In this document: positions 1 to 9,769 of the stretch, piece by piece | Position numbering within the stretch: the stretch's first letter is position 1 | How the letters are laid out: each line of letters opens with the position of its first letter | Assembly (NCBI RefSeq): GCF_000002875.2 | Contig: NC_009419.2 | Location: forward strand, 1,786,642-1,850,641 | Direction of reading: 5' to 3' | Source: Leishmania infantum JPCM5 | Taxonomy: Eukaryota; Euglenozoa; Kinetoplastea; Trypanosomatida; Trypanosomatidae | Length of the DNA stretch: 64,000 nt | The notes under the pieces: generated by a model | The model's input: only the letters and a program-made list of their open reading frames with translations | Told to the model about the DNA's origin: nothing | The model's database searches: none | Program-made: the position numbers and the translations under genes

Positions 1-1
1 T

Positions 2-538
2 ACCGCCATGAGCTTCCTTGCGCGTGTGCCCATCGCCGGCTGCGTCAACCTCTCCCACATCGTCACGGCCTTCTACGCAGCCTCGTTCATCAAGATGGAG
101 CCGAGTGCGGGGACACTCTACACGCCAATGATAGCGGTCATGGAATACCTTGGCTCACGGGTGCTCATCCGCCACGTACCGAGCAGCATTGGGATTCATG
201 TCCTAGGCTGGGCAGCGCAGATCGTGGGGCACAAGTTTATCGAGGGTCGCCAGCCAGCCTTCATGGAGGATCCGCTGCAGGCAATCCACGCAGCGGTGTT
301 CTTTGTCTGGCTGGAGGTGCTCTTCTTTCTCGGCTACCGCCCCTCTATGAAGGCCGAGTTGGAGAAGATGATCGAGGAGCGAATCGCAACGATGAACGCG
401 GTGAAGAAAACTGAGAAAGCGCGGTGCGTGGAGGCAGCACCGAAAAAGGCTAACGCGTGGAAATCGACGGCGCCCGTCAGCGACATACCTGCCCCGCGTA
501 GGGCGGCGAAGGGAGAAGGAAGTGACGTGAGAAACTGA
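2..538 (+). CDS. DUF962 / Mpo1-like membrane protein, 5' truncated by window edge
   Basis: The frame is open from base 2 and ends at TGA 536-538; an ATG lies at 8, but the true start is probably upstream. The diagnostic part is the segment GHKFIEGRQPAF followed by a hydrophobic FFVWLEVLFFLGYRP stretch, which matches the second half of the DUF962/YGL010w (yeast Mpo1) family. In yeast, Mpo1 is an ER-membrane dioxygenase acting in alpha-oxidation of 2-hydroxy fatty acids. The first conserved His/Asn motif of the family is not present here and should lie before base 1. Three hydrophobic segments precede a Lys/Ala-rich soluble tail of about 60 residues. The family assignment is fairly firm. The enzymatic role is inferred from yeast, and other DUF962 members are uncharacterised. 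Confidence 0.7.
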   Translation, partial: TAMSFLARVPIAGCVNLSHIVTAFYAASFIKMEPSAGTLYTPMIAVMEYLGSRVLIRHVPSSIGIHVLGWAAQIVGHKFIEGRQPAFMEDPLQAIHAAVFFVWLEVLFFLGYRPSMKAELEKMIEERIATMNAVKKTEKARCVEAAPKKANAWKSTAPVSDIPAPRRAAKGEGSDVRN

Positions 539-1479
539 CGAGCAAAACGTTTACAGATGCTCGCCTCAGCTGACGCCTGTCCTTGCGTTCGCTTGCGCGT
601 CGCTGTCCATGGCGGAAACGTGCGGCGCACTGCTTTGTTAGCCAAGTACGTTGGTGTAGCTGCGTCCTGTTCTGACACTTTTTCGACTGTCGTCCGACGG
701 GTAATCGACGGTGCTTGCGGATGTTGCTTGCGGTACTTTGCCCCCCCCCTCTGTCTCCCCCTTTCCATCCTGCGCGCAGTGAAAGGGTAGTCTGCTGCTT
801 TGGTGTTGGACGGTTATGCGGTGCACTGCGCACCCTGCACTCAGTGACCGTGCCTGCTTTGCTCGCGCGCTCAGCCTCTCTGGCCATATATTCTTTTGGT
901 AGTCTAGTCTGCTGGTACCTTCTTCTGAGTCTATGTCAGTGCCTTCGGGGCCAGACCACGGCTTCCCGGCAGCCCAGCTCACTATCTTACAACCATTTCA
1001 AGAGCACCTCACGAAGATTCAAGTAGATTCTGTAGCCACCCGTCGCTCCTCCTTCTCGTGTCTGAGCCCAGTACCCATGGCACCAAATCGAGGATCTCTC
1101 TCAGTGGTATCGTAGCGCATGACACATTGTCGTGCCGCTTTTTTTTCAACTGCATAACGGCACGATATGACTATTCCTCCCCCCTCCCCCACCCCGCTTG
1201 TTTTGTGCGTGTGAGGAGGTCACTCTCCAATGCGTGAATGCTCCACGCATGCTTTTCGATAGACGCTGCTCCACCCTCGCTCTGAATCTCCTCTTGGGCA
1301 CTGCGCGCACTCGACTCTCCTCTTGCTCTCCCCTTCCCCCTCACCGGAAGGCACTTCAATCCGTCGAAGTGCACATCAAGGTTGGTGCGGAGTCGCTGTG
1401 AAAATGTGACGGCCCTGTGCGCACGCCGTCCCCATCTAGCTTTCCTGAAGATCCCTTTTGTTTTCCGTTTTCAGGGGCG
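539..1479. other. Intergenic region with C/T-rich tracts
   Basis: No ATG-initiated frame here looks coding. There are homopolymer C and T tracts (about 740-765, 1140-1146 and 1167-1195), as expected for 3' UTR, polyadenylation and trans-splicing signals between two co-transcribed genes. Confidence 0.6.
1455..1474 (+). promoter_or_regulatory. Putative spliced-leader acceptor, 5 nt before the kaptin-like ATG
   Basis: A T-rich polypyrimidine run ends in TTTTCAG with AG at 1473-1474, and the ATG follows at 1480. It looks like a trans-splice acceptor and would give a five-nucleotide 5' UTR apart from the spliced leader. The in-frame extension upstream begins with GTG at 1417, so this site supports the ATG at 1480. 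Longer alternatives upstream cannot be excluded. Confidence 0.4.
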
Positions 1480-3636
1480 ATGACCACCCTGAAGGGCTCA
1501 TCGATATCCGCAGCCCCAATCGGAGGAGTGGCAGCGCAGACAATGCTGCCCAGCACCTGCGGCGAGGAAACGGATCTGCCCGGCGTGCCACGCGTTGGCT
1601 GCGTGGCTGTCATCTCCTACAAGCCTCGCAGCCTACACGGCTTTTCCGCCTGCGTGGTCGGGATGGCCGACGGAATTGCCATTCTTGGCCCAGATCTCAC
1701 CCAGCGGCGCTATGGTCGCCACTGTCTCCTCACGCGGCTCCTCTGGCGGCCGGTGGCGCCGCTCGAGGGCGGAGGAGGGCGGTCAAACGCCACCGCGCGC
1801 GAGGGCGAGAGCGCGGCCGTATCTTGCAGTGGCACCGCCATACTACCGCACACGAAGGGAAGCTGTGCCAGCATTGTCGCTGTCACCGCCTGCCTCGTCG
1901 CAGGTGAGGATGGGAACGGTGCCCATGCAGCGCAGGCAACTGCCGAGGACGACACGATCGCTATTGTGGTTGCCTGGTCCGATGCCACGCTGCAGCACCA
2001 CATAACAGTCCTCATGGCTCAGTTGCGGTGTATCCTGGCGCCGACCTCGGCAGGCAATGTCGGCAGCAGCGGCGGACACGTGGAAGCAGGGCTGGTGCAT
2101 GTGGTGGCTCATGATGCCCTACCCTTGTGCCCGATGCAGTCTGTGCTTCGTTTGTTTTACCACCCTGCTATGGCAGCTTCCGAAAACAAGACGGCCCCAA
2201 ATCATGTTGTAATGTGCTCTGTATACTCCTCGTTAGGCTCGACGACGCTGTCTGCGGGGCACTTCGGCCAGTCCGACGTAGGGGCCAGCACCAACAGCGC
2301 GCCTGCCAACGCAGTCGTGAAGCAGTCGCACCCGACTGTCGGCAGTGCCGCCGCTGCAGCAGAGTTGGGCGGCACCTCGGCAGCAGCATCAACACGGCGG
2401 CGCGGCGAGCTGCTCTTCCTCACCGTCTCGGCCTGCCATGTCCGAGGCGCTGCTGAAGCGACGGCGGCTGCCTCCCCGTGTGTGGGCAGCGCTTGTGCCA
2501 ACTCCTGCATCCAAGTGCGTGCGGGGCCGTCAAAGGGCAAAGATGTGGCCCCGTGGCTGCTGCAGTTTCAGCCAGACCGCGTCATCTGCGCCTTCGCGGT
2601 GCAGTCGACCACGACAAGCGTGATCGCGGCGGCCGGGACGACTGACGGTCGGGTGTACCTGCTGGGACTCACCTCGCAGCGCCTGGTGCTGCGAATCAGC
2701 GGGCCCGTGGCCGATGTGATGTTTGTGCAGACGAAGCGGGCGAATGGCCGATCACAGACCCGCAACGCTGTCGTGGATGGCCTACTGGACGACGCCATGG
2801 AAGAAGACACGCGGAGGAACGGCAGTTTTTCGAGTCAGGCAGACGCGTTTGCGCAGCATGAAGGGATCGACTTCGCCGCACTGGTGATTCTCGATAGCGC
2901 CGGTCACCTTCTGGTGCTGCGCGCCATCAACAGCGGCGCCGCTATCACGCAAAGCGTCGCAGATATCCCGCAGGTCATCACACTTGCGAATGGGCAGCAG
3001 CCTACGTTCACAGCCGTGAACTCGTCAACGGCGAGCCTCGAGGGCGCGCCCATTAGCTCGAAAAACTTCCACGATTTGAGCACCCTGCGCCACTTCTTCA
3101 GTCCGCGCCGCCTCCCACTGTCGCAGCTCCAGCAACAGCAACAGCAACAGCAGCGGAAGCAGGGGCGGAGCGACCCCTCTCCTGCGAACCCGCCGCTTGC
3201 CTCTAGCAGCCTTACCACGTCCCCTGTGAATCAGAGTTTCTCGACCGGGGCGACAGGCGCCGAGGAGGCCACCATAGCGGGCCACATCCTGAGTCGTGGT
3301 CTGCTGTGCGTGACATGCGTCTACAACGCAAAGGGTGGTGCAGAGCTTGTCGTGAGCACGATGGGGCAGGTGGTCGTATCCGTGCCCTTCAGTCCCACGG
3401 ACGGGTGTTTCCGCATTGCCGGCTTCACCATCACGCCGGCCCCGATGTTCTACGTTGGCTTCGTGGACTTCTTCGCCGACGGCAATCCTACGCTAGTCAT
3501 GGCTGGGCTGACGAACGTGCTCGTAGCCAGTCGCCCGCAGTCGACCATCCGTGATCGCGTGCAGCTTCTACTGCGCCTGCTCGACAAGAAGGAGCGTGAG
3601 CAGCAAAACGTGGAGAACGGCATGGCAGACGGATGA
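1480..3636 (+). CDS. Kaptin-like beta-propeller protein (possible KICSTOR subunit homologue)
   Basis: 718 residues. The start is ATG 1480, because the longer frame begins with GTG. The protein alternates short beta-strand-like blocks with low-complexity Ala/Ser/Gly inserts, including a run of eight Gln near residue 550. The last 115 residues fit the end of kaptin in order and character: a LLCVTCVYNAKGGAELVVST strand pair, then a block around FYVGFVDFFADGNPTLVMAG, then a DRVQLLLRLL helix ending in Lys/Glu/Gln-rich sequence. A block around residues 365-420 (VICAFAVQ, GTTDGRVYLLGL, SGPVADVMF) fits the middle of kaptin. In animals, kaptin is part of KICSTOR, which tethers GATOR1 to lysosomes to restrain mTORC1; it also binds actin. 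The match is by eye and distant. The protein is about 280 residues longer than human kaptin, and another WD/FG-GAP-type propeller is possible. Confidence 0.55.
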   Translation: MTTLKGSSISAAPIGGVAAQTMLPSTCGEETDLPGVPRVGCVAVISYKPRSLHGFSACVVGMADGIAILGPDLTQRRYGRHCLLTRLLWRPVAPLEGGGGRSNATAREGESAAVSCSGTAILPHTKGSCASIVAVTACLVAGEDGNGAHAAQATAEDDTIAIVVAWSDATLQHHITVLMAQLRCILAPTSAGNVGSSGGHVEAGLVHVVAHDALPLCPMQSVLRLFYHPAMAASENKTAPNHVVMCSVYSSLGSTTLSAGHFGQSDVGASTNSAPANAVVKQSHPTVGSAAAAAELGGTSAAASTRRRGELLFLTVSACHVRGAAEATAAASPCVGSACANSCIQVRAGPSKGKDVAPWLLQFQPDRVICAFAVQSTTTSVIAAAGTTDGRVYLLGLTSQRLVLRISGPVADVMFVQTKRANGRSQTRNAVVDGLLDDAMEEDTRRNGSFSSQADAFAQHEGIDFAALVILDSAGHLLVLRAINSGAAITQSVADIPQVITLANGQQPTFTAVNSSTASLEGAPISSKNFHDLSTLRHFFSPRRLPLSQLQQQQQQQQRKQGRSDPSPANPPLASSSLTTSPVNQSFSTGATGAEEATIAGHILSRGLLCVTCVYNAKGGAELVVSTMGQVVVSVPFSPTDGCFRIAGFTITPAPMFYVGFVDFFADGNPTLVMAGLTNVLVASRPQSTIRDRVQLLLRLLDKKEREQQNVENGMADG

Positions 3637-4395
3637 CGGGGCAGCCGACGAGGTCGAACCGCGGCTGCTCATGTCGAGCGTCAAGGCTGTTCTCTGCGCT
3701 AAAACTCTTCGGTCATGGGTGGTCTCCGGCACATTACTATCAATCCCGCTACGTTGTGCTTTCGGAGCCTTCCCAAGAGGGCAACCGATTATTACAGAGC
3801 AAGCTTTACAGCAAAAGAGATATAGATGCGCAGCGACTCTTCGACAGGGTGTAAGTGCCCCACAGACTGGGTGGCCGCTCTTCCACCGCCGCGCAATCTT
3901 AGCAGCGGCAACAGGCGGCACCTATGAAGCCTCACTAAAAGCTGTTTTTTTGAGGGGGGAAGTATCGGCTCCCCCCCCTTCTCTGGTCTCTTTGCATTTC
4001 CACTACACATCCTTCCCTCACCTCTCGAGAGCTTCTCCTGGTCATATCAAGGGCGCATGGTGATGCGCTGCGGATATCCGTACAGACACTCTGCATCGCC
4101 GACATCACCGGCCTCCTACCTCATGTGTGAACCTTCGAAAGGCAGTTCGCAGAGGCACGCCCTCGCACGGAGGCACATCCCTTTTCACCTTCTTACGCTT
4201 TCACCGGTGCACGCCAACAACGCGCATGCACAGCGCAACGCTCTCTCTCTTTGCTCCCCCGCAGCACTTACTCGTTCTGTTGAATGTTCCTCTGCTCTTG
4301 ATCCGCTCACGGTGTGTGTGCTTGCGCGTGGCTTATCAGCGAGTGGATCCTCTTTTTCATCCGTCTTTTACTGTGTCGCGTCCATCTCACCCTTT
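3637..4395. other. Intergenic region upstream of SIDER2 copy 1
   Basis: 3' UTR and spacer of the kaptin-like gene. T-rich and C-rich tracts lie near 3945-3980. No supported gene. Confidence 0.6.
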
Positions 4396-5032
4396 GATGA
4401 CGGGAGGGGGCAAACACACCCCGGTGTGAGGTGTCCCGGATCCAGTAGTCTCCTTAACCCTCTGTGTGCATGGGAAGAGGCCAAGCAGCTCCTCCTCCAT
4501 CCCCTGCCAATGCAGCGCTGCACTTCCTCTGGTGCTGGCAGGGTCCACGTGCCCACGACGTAGGGAAGCCAGTGCGCTGCATCGCGACGGATGTCGGCGG
4601 TGTGTCAGGTCCTGGATGGCGTTGCGTCGGAGCGGCCTGCGGCAGTGCCGACGCGTCTGCGCGGCTCCAGCGCATCCGTCACCCGGCCCTCACCACCGCC
4701 TGCTGGTGTGGGGAGCCTGAGCGCCACCCCCTCCCTCTCCGAGGAGGGATGCCGCAGGTGGCGGCCGGCATGATGGGAGCGGCTGTGAGGCGGCCTGCGA
4801 GGCAGCGGGGGGGGGGCGGGAGGAGGTCGGTGGAGCTTGAGGCAGGGGGGCCGTGCTCTCGGATGGCTGAGTCGGCGCGTTGCCGCAAAGCGTGTGTGCC
4901 GCGCTGCGTCGCAGGACTCGGTGAGGCCTGTGGCCGGCCAGAGGGCGTGTGTGTGTGTGTGTGTGTGGAGTGGCGTTGACGTCATGGCTGGTGGCAGAGA
5001 CACGGGCGCGTTGACGAATAAGAAAAAAAAAA
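4396..5032 (+). mobile_element. SIDER2-type degenerate retroposon, copy 1 (diverged)
   Basis: The element begins with GATGACGGGAGGG and shares a core of over 500 bp with the elements at 31481 and 43927 (for example CTGGTGCTGGCAGGGTCC and CGGAGCGGCCTGCGGCAGTG). It differs from the other two in the first ~100 bp, carries an extra (GT)n run at about 4947-4968, and ends in an A tract (5023-5032). A 3' A tract, no long conserved reading frame, and a position in an intergenic/3' UTR region on the transcribed strand fit Leishmania SIDER elements, which are relics of ingi/L1Tc-clade retroposons. SIDER2 in 3' UTRs is known to promote mRNA decay; that it does so for the kaptin-like transcript is an inference. 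CTCACCCTTT before the start is shared with copy 3, so the true 5' end may lie some 10 bp further out. Confidence 0.8.
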
Positions 5033-5439
5033 CGGTATTCGCCCCGTTCAGCGCGTCGCTTCACTTTCTCCCTGTCTCTCTCATTTTCCGCTTCTTCTCT
5101 CTTGTTCGCTATGCTGCTGTGGTGTGCTCCACACACACATCTCCCTCCCTTCCACGATGGACCGAGAAAGAGCAGCCGTGTTTCCTCGTTTTTGGTCACT
5201 CTTCTTCGTCAGCGTTCGCAACGACATGTCAGCTGCGCAGAATACGCGTCGCTGTCAGTGGTCTCTTGTCGGTTCGTGTGTGTGTGTGTGTTGGTGACGG
5301 TTTGCTTCTGCAGCTCGCGAGCCGTCTCTTTCTGTGCATGTGTGTCACACACATAAGGTGGAGCGGAGCACGACAACCTACACGCCTTAGCCGCTACACG
5401 GATTTCATCCCCCCCCCCCCTTTCCCGAATAGCAGCGAG
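5033..5439. other. 5' leader region of the CLEC16A homologue
   Basis: C/T-rich with (GT)n at about 5276-5291 and a run of about 12 C ending near 5420, followed by TTTCCCGAATAG just before the ATG at 5440. Candidate spliced-leader acceptors are the AG dinucleotides between 5431 and 5439. Confidence 0.5.
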
Positions 5440-8217
5440 ATGGACAAGATAAAGGAAGCGTTTAGCCGAGTGGACAAGTTCTCCCTGGAGAATGCTAACC
5501 GGCTGTGCACGGAGGTGGAGCGTATCGAAGAAACACTTCTCAGTGACGCAGGCGATGCCGAACGCAAGAACAAGCTGATCGATGCCTCCCTTCAGCACAT
5601 GCGGGAGCTCACCGAGGTGCTCGTCTGGATGGACAGCAACCACCACGAGTGGTTTGAGCGGGTGCTGGAGCGCGACGTCATGAACACGTTCGAGCGCCTA
5701 GTCACCAATGGTCTAATGCCGTCGTCTGTAAAACTGCAGAGCCTGCAGAGTGTCACGTTCATGCTGCAGAACATGTCGCGGGCGCCGTCGCTCTACTACC
5801 TCTGCAGCAACAATCACATCAATCGCATGGTCGCCGTCGAGTTCGACATCCACGATGACGAATTCGTCTCGCTCTACGTGTCCTTCCTGAAGTCTTTAGC
5901 CCTGCGGTGTACACCCGACACAGTGCCGCTCTTCTTTGAAGTGCAAGATAGGGCCTTTCCGCTCTGGGATCGGGCTGTACGGCTGCTTTGCTCGGAGGAT
6001 GTCATGGTGCGCACCGCCGCCAAGCAGATCATCGTCACCATCGCACAGTTACAAGACACGGCGGTGTCTGCCTTCATAGACGCGTCCATCGCTGACGTCT
6101 TTCGAAGTGTGCTGCACTTCGTGAATGCGCAGATCGTGCGCCTTGCAGCACATGTGCCGTCCTGGATCACCCTACAAGGGACGGAGAGTTTCTCACGCGC
6201 TTCCAACGACCCCAGCGCGGCGGTTTTTCCCCTATCCTCGGACGCTGCTGCGACACCGCCGTCGCCTGCAGCTCGAGCCCCCCTATTGGTAAACACGCGT
6301 GTGCTGGCAATGCAACTGGAGGACGTGGAGGACGAGCTGCTCTATGTAAATGATCTTTGTCGCACACCGGTGTCGAACGCGGGTGCGCAAGCGGCGGCGG
6401 TGATGCAGCGAGTTCTCTTTCCACGCTTCCGCGGCGCCATCGAGGATGAGGTGGATTCTGCCGGCGTCGCCTTTGCCCCTTCGGCGGCGAGTGTGACGTG
6501 TGCCAAGTACGCGGCGCCTGGTGTTCAACCCAGCGGCTCGTATGCCCCTGCGTGCGTTGTGTTGGCGTTCCTCTTTTATTGGTCACAGGTGAACACCGAC
6601 GCCTGCGTTGCCGCCGCGTTAGTCGACTTCTTCTTGGAGCCGCTCAACTCATCCCCCGGGACCTCGCGCTTCACCGTGGCGTCCATGGTGTTGGAGTCCA
6701 CACGCGTGGACCTGCATGAGCCGGTGGTGGCCGTCTGTCGGCACGCGCTTTCGCGGGCAAGACCTCCGCCTACCTCATCGGTTTCGCCTCCGCCACCGTT
6801 GCGCTTCCCCAGCTCGCTTGCTCAGTTCTTCTACACCGAAACACCGTACCAGCACACGGGGATGGTGCTGATCGGTGGCCCAGGCTCCACGATTCTGCCC
6901 TCAAAGGAGAAGTTCGTTCGGAAAGTGTGGCCATCGCCGCGGACCGACACCCCCAATGCATTCGTGCCCCTCATCCCCCACGTAGTTGCCGCGCTTTATA
7001 CCCAAGTGAAGTACTTCCAGGCAGCTCGACTCAGCTGCGTGACTGCCTCGCTGTCGTTGCTGCTCGAAGTGATTCCGAGTGCAGCGCCGGGCAAGGCCGA
7101 CTGGGCAAACGTGTACCTTGAGATGATGAAGCTGGTACAGCGTCTGCTGCTGGACTGCGCGAAGCAGTACGCCTCGGCGATACAGAAGACGGTGCAGGAG
7201 CAGAAGGATGCGGACAGTGTCGTGCCGCTCTCTCGCATTTCCTTCCGCGACATCGAATCAGGGGACGAGGAGGCACCGCTGCCGATCCGAGACCCCTACG
7301 CGCCGATGTTTCTGAAGCTGAAGGAAGCAGCCATGTGGATGAAGACGGCAGAGCAAGCGCGTTCGCCGCTGCTGGAGACGGCGGTGCAGCACAACAGCAA
7401 GAAGGACCTGTACCTTTTTTTCCCCTCCTTTCCTCTTCTGTTGTCGGATGAGTGCAGTCTCGTCCTGAGCGCGTGGCCGCCGCTCCTCCTCAGATCTCAC
7501 CAGCAGCCGCGTGAGGCGGCACAATGGACGATCGCATACCACGCTCTGCAGGACAGCATCGTGCGCGCCTTTGACTACTCAACTCGCTCGCCGGTGTCGG
7601 ATGCCGAGTGTGAGCTGAATCTGTATCGCATTTTTCTCTTGATGCGGCGTGCGTTTGCGTGTCACATCCAGGGGAACGGAGTCGACCTGCTGCAAGCAAC
7701 ACTGCGGCAGCTTTCGCCTCAGCACACGCAATCGATGCACTTCAACTTGACTAACGCAACCACGGAGCTTTCCGTTCGGTGCGAGATAACCAGCGAGTGG
7801 CACTCGGACAGCCAAGCGCCTCCCATCGCGCCACCGGGAACGCCGGTCTGCATGGTGCTCCCTTCCGCGGCCGCCGGTACGGAGGGGAGGGAGTTACTTT
7901 TCTTGGAGATTCCCATCAGCGTTCCGGAGAGAGTGCGCTCGCAAGAGCTGCTAACAGGCGAGTACAAGCGGCGTGTCCTCTGGAGCTTAGATCTGGCCTT
8001 TGTGGGTATCGCTATCCACCCGCGGTACCCTTTCAAGGTTGTACTGTCCTACCAGCTCCCGGGGAACTTTGCGCAGCTGCACCTCGTCACCACCGGTGCG
8101 GCGATGGCGCGGATGATGGTGACGGACGTGGAGAAGGCGGCCAACGAGTGCCGCCAGCGGGGTGCGTCTTTCTGCTTTGGCATAATGAACTACAGGAGCG
8201 CCCTTGTCGACGAGTAG
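5440..8217 (+). CDS. CLEC16A/Ema homologue (FPL-domain protein)
   Basis: 925 residues from ATG 5440. The reading frame stays open upstream into the SIDER element, with in-frame ATGs, but similarity begins at MDKIKEAF and a polypyrimidine tract with AG directly precedes 5440. The N-terminal ~200 residues match the FPL domain of CLEC16A, Drosophila Ema and worm GOP-1: LTEVLVWMDSN near residue 60, SLYYLCSNN at 117-125, then FVSLYVSFLKSLALR and MVRTAAKQIIVTI. Metazoan CLEC16A sits on endosomes and lysosomes and acts in endosome maturation, autophagy and mitophagy (with Nrdp1 in mammals). The remaining ~700 residues are helical with Ala/Pro/Ser-rich inserts and no motif I recognise. The family assignment is strong; the cellular role here is inferred. 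Confidence 0.88.
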   Translation: MDKIKEAFSRVDKFSLENANRLCTEVERIEETLLSDAGDAERKNKLIDASLQHMRELTEVLVWMDSNHHEWFERVLERDVMNTFERLVTNGLMPSSVKLQSLQSVTFMLQNMSRAPSLYYLCSNNHINRMVAVEFDIHDDEFVSLYVSFLKSLALRCTPDTVPLFFEVQDRAFPLWDRAVRLLCSEDVMVRTAAKQIIVTIAQLQDTAVSAFIDASIADVFRSVLHFVNAQIVRLAAHVPSWITLQGTESFSRASNDPSAAVFPLSSDAAATPPSPAARAPLLVNTRVLAMQLEDVEDELLYVNDLCRTPVSNAGAQAAAVMQRVLFPRFRGAIEDEVDSAGVAFAPSAASVTCAKYAAPGVQPSGSYAPACVVLAFLFYWSQVNTDACVAAALVDFFLEPLNSSPGTSRFTVASMVLESTRVDLHEPVVAVCRHALSRARPPPTSSVSPPPPLRFPSSLAQFFYTETPYQHTGMVLIGGPGSTILPSKEKFVRKVWPSPRTDTPNAFVPLIPHVVAALYTQVKYFQAARLSCVTASLSLLLEVIPSAAPGKADWANVYLEMMKLVQRLLLDCAKQYASAIQKTVQEQKDADSVVPLSRISFRDIESGDEEAPLPIRDPYAPMFLKLKEAAMWMKTAEQARSPLLETAVQHNSKKDLYLFFPSFPLLLSDECSLVLSAWPPLLLRSHQQPREAAQWTIAYHALQDSIVRAFDYSTRSPVSDAECELNLYRIFLLMRRAFACHIQGNGVDLLQATLRQLSPQHTQSMHFNLTNATTELSVRCEITSEWHSDSQAPPIAPPGTPVCMVLPSAAAGTEGRELLFLEIPISVPERVRSQELLTGEYKRRVLWSLDLAFVGIAIHPRYPFKVVLSYQLPGNFAQLHLVTTGAAMARMMVTDVEKAANECRQRGASFCFGIMNYRSALVDE

Positions 8218-9769
8218 GGCAAACAAGAAAGCCCTGCAGATTAGGGCGTGGCAAAGATCGTCTTTCGAGGAGTGCGATGGGTAAGGTGGTCAACATGCGT
8301 GCACCCCCTCTCCCTCCATCCTTCTCGATATCCGCTGTTCAGAAGGGCGAGAAAAGCGGCGTTTGTTATTTTGATTTTTGCGAGAAACGTGCAGGAACAA
8401 AACATCACCGTTGCTCAGTCCAATGGTGCTCGAAAAAGTTTCGGCATGGACAGAGCCCCCTCACCTCCATCACTATTACCACACCGATCCTCGCGTCGTG
8501 CAGTTGTGTGTCGGCGCGCACCGCGCTCACATGCCTATCCTCTCATCTCACACTTACGCGCGCGCAAGCACGTTATGTGCGTCTGTATCGGATAATATCC
8601 CCGACGAGACAGCCGCGGTGAGGGTCACACAGGAGGGCGTGCGCGCCTTCCGCGCAGAACCTTATCCCTTCCTCTCTCTGACACAGGTGTCGGGCCGCTT
8701 ATTCATTTGTTTCACCGCATCTTCCCTCACTTCTCGCTGTCTCTCTCTCCCTCCATCACGCATAAACATTTTGCCTCTCTACTTGTTTGGGGCGGGGGGA
8801 CATCTTGCCCACATGTGAGTTCTTCAGTCGCCTTCACTGATGTCAAGCATAGCCCTGCACAGACCTTCTCTCCCTTTTTCCAAGGTGTTTTCCTCGTATT
8901 TGTTTTTTTTGTTTGCGTTTCACTTCTCCTTGGTCGTGCGTGTGTGTGCGCGCGCTTCTCTTTCAAAGAGAACTCTGTGCGGCGGTGTAGACGTTTGCGT
9001 CCACGACGGGCTCTCCGTCGCTTCGGTTTCGCGCCCGAAGCGACCTCCTCCGGTGTCCTCGCAGAATTCTTTGTTTGATAACGACGCCGCGCGCGTGCGC
9101 TGGCGGCCGCGCCCTTTCACAGTTCGCGTGGACAGTTGAGAAAAAAAAAAGAGGAGCACCCACGCAAGCCCACATCGCCCACCCTCACCAAAGTAGAAGA
9201 GCAAACCGCGAGAAGCAGCAGCAGAGAAAGCACGCACAGGACACACAGGCACGCACGCAAGCGTGTACGCAGTCGCCCCGCGTGCGTGTTCTTTATACTT
9301 TTAACGGTTTCCTTTTCGGCCCTCCGTGTCTTTTTGTTTGTGCTCTCCTCACTCCTTCCCCCTCTTGGTCAACGCATCTTCTCTTTTTTGTTTTTGTTCA
9401 TTGTCGCCTCTGACGCTGACCTCGTCTCGTCATCGCCGTCATCATCATAGACCGCAACTCGCACAAACAAGAAAGGAGGAAAGAGGCAAGGAGAAAGCAT
9501 CTGGCCTTCCATCCTTTTTTCCTTCCTCCCTCTCACTCATCTCTCTGAAAACGTTGTTAGACACCTATAGATATACTCTTAGCTGTGCCGCCCTCAACCA
9601 CAAGCAGGCGCCCGAGTCGACTCCGTCCGTTTTTCGCTTCTTCTTCCTGTGGCATCAACGGCGCGTTGTGCACAAGTCGGCAGTATATATTGCGTCACGC
9701 AAGCAATCACGAACACCGTGGTCCTTCCCCCACCCGACATCATTCTTTTTCCAGCGCTTCCTCGTCTGC
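8218..9769. other. Intergenic region, 1.55 kb
   Basis: Rich in C/T tracts (8700-8760, 8870-8960, 9290-9420), A runs near 9140 and a CATCATCAT stretch near 9440. The downstream reading frame is open back to about 9326 but has no ATG before 9770. No supported gene. Confidence 0.6.

Noticed and set aside
4837..5439. Upstream extension of the CLEC16A frame into SIDER2 copy 1, including in-frame ATGs
   Set aside because: Family similarity begins at 5440, and the extension is SIDER and polypyrimidine sequence.
9326..9769. Upstream extension of the SET-array frame
   Set aside because: Starts at a non-ATG codon and consists of C/T-rich leader; no ATG before 9770.
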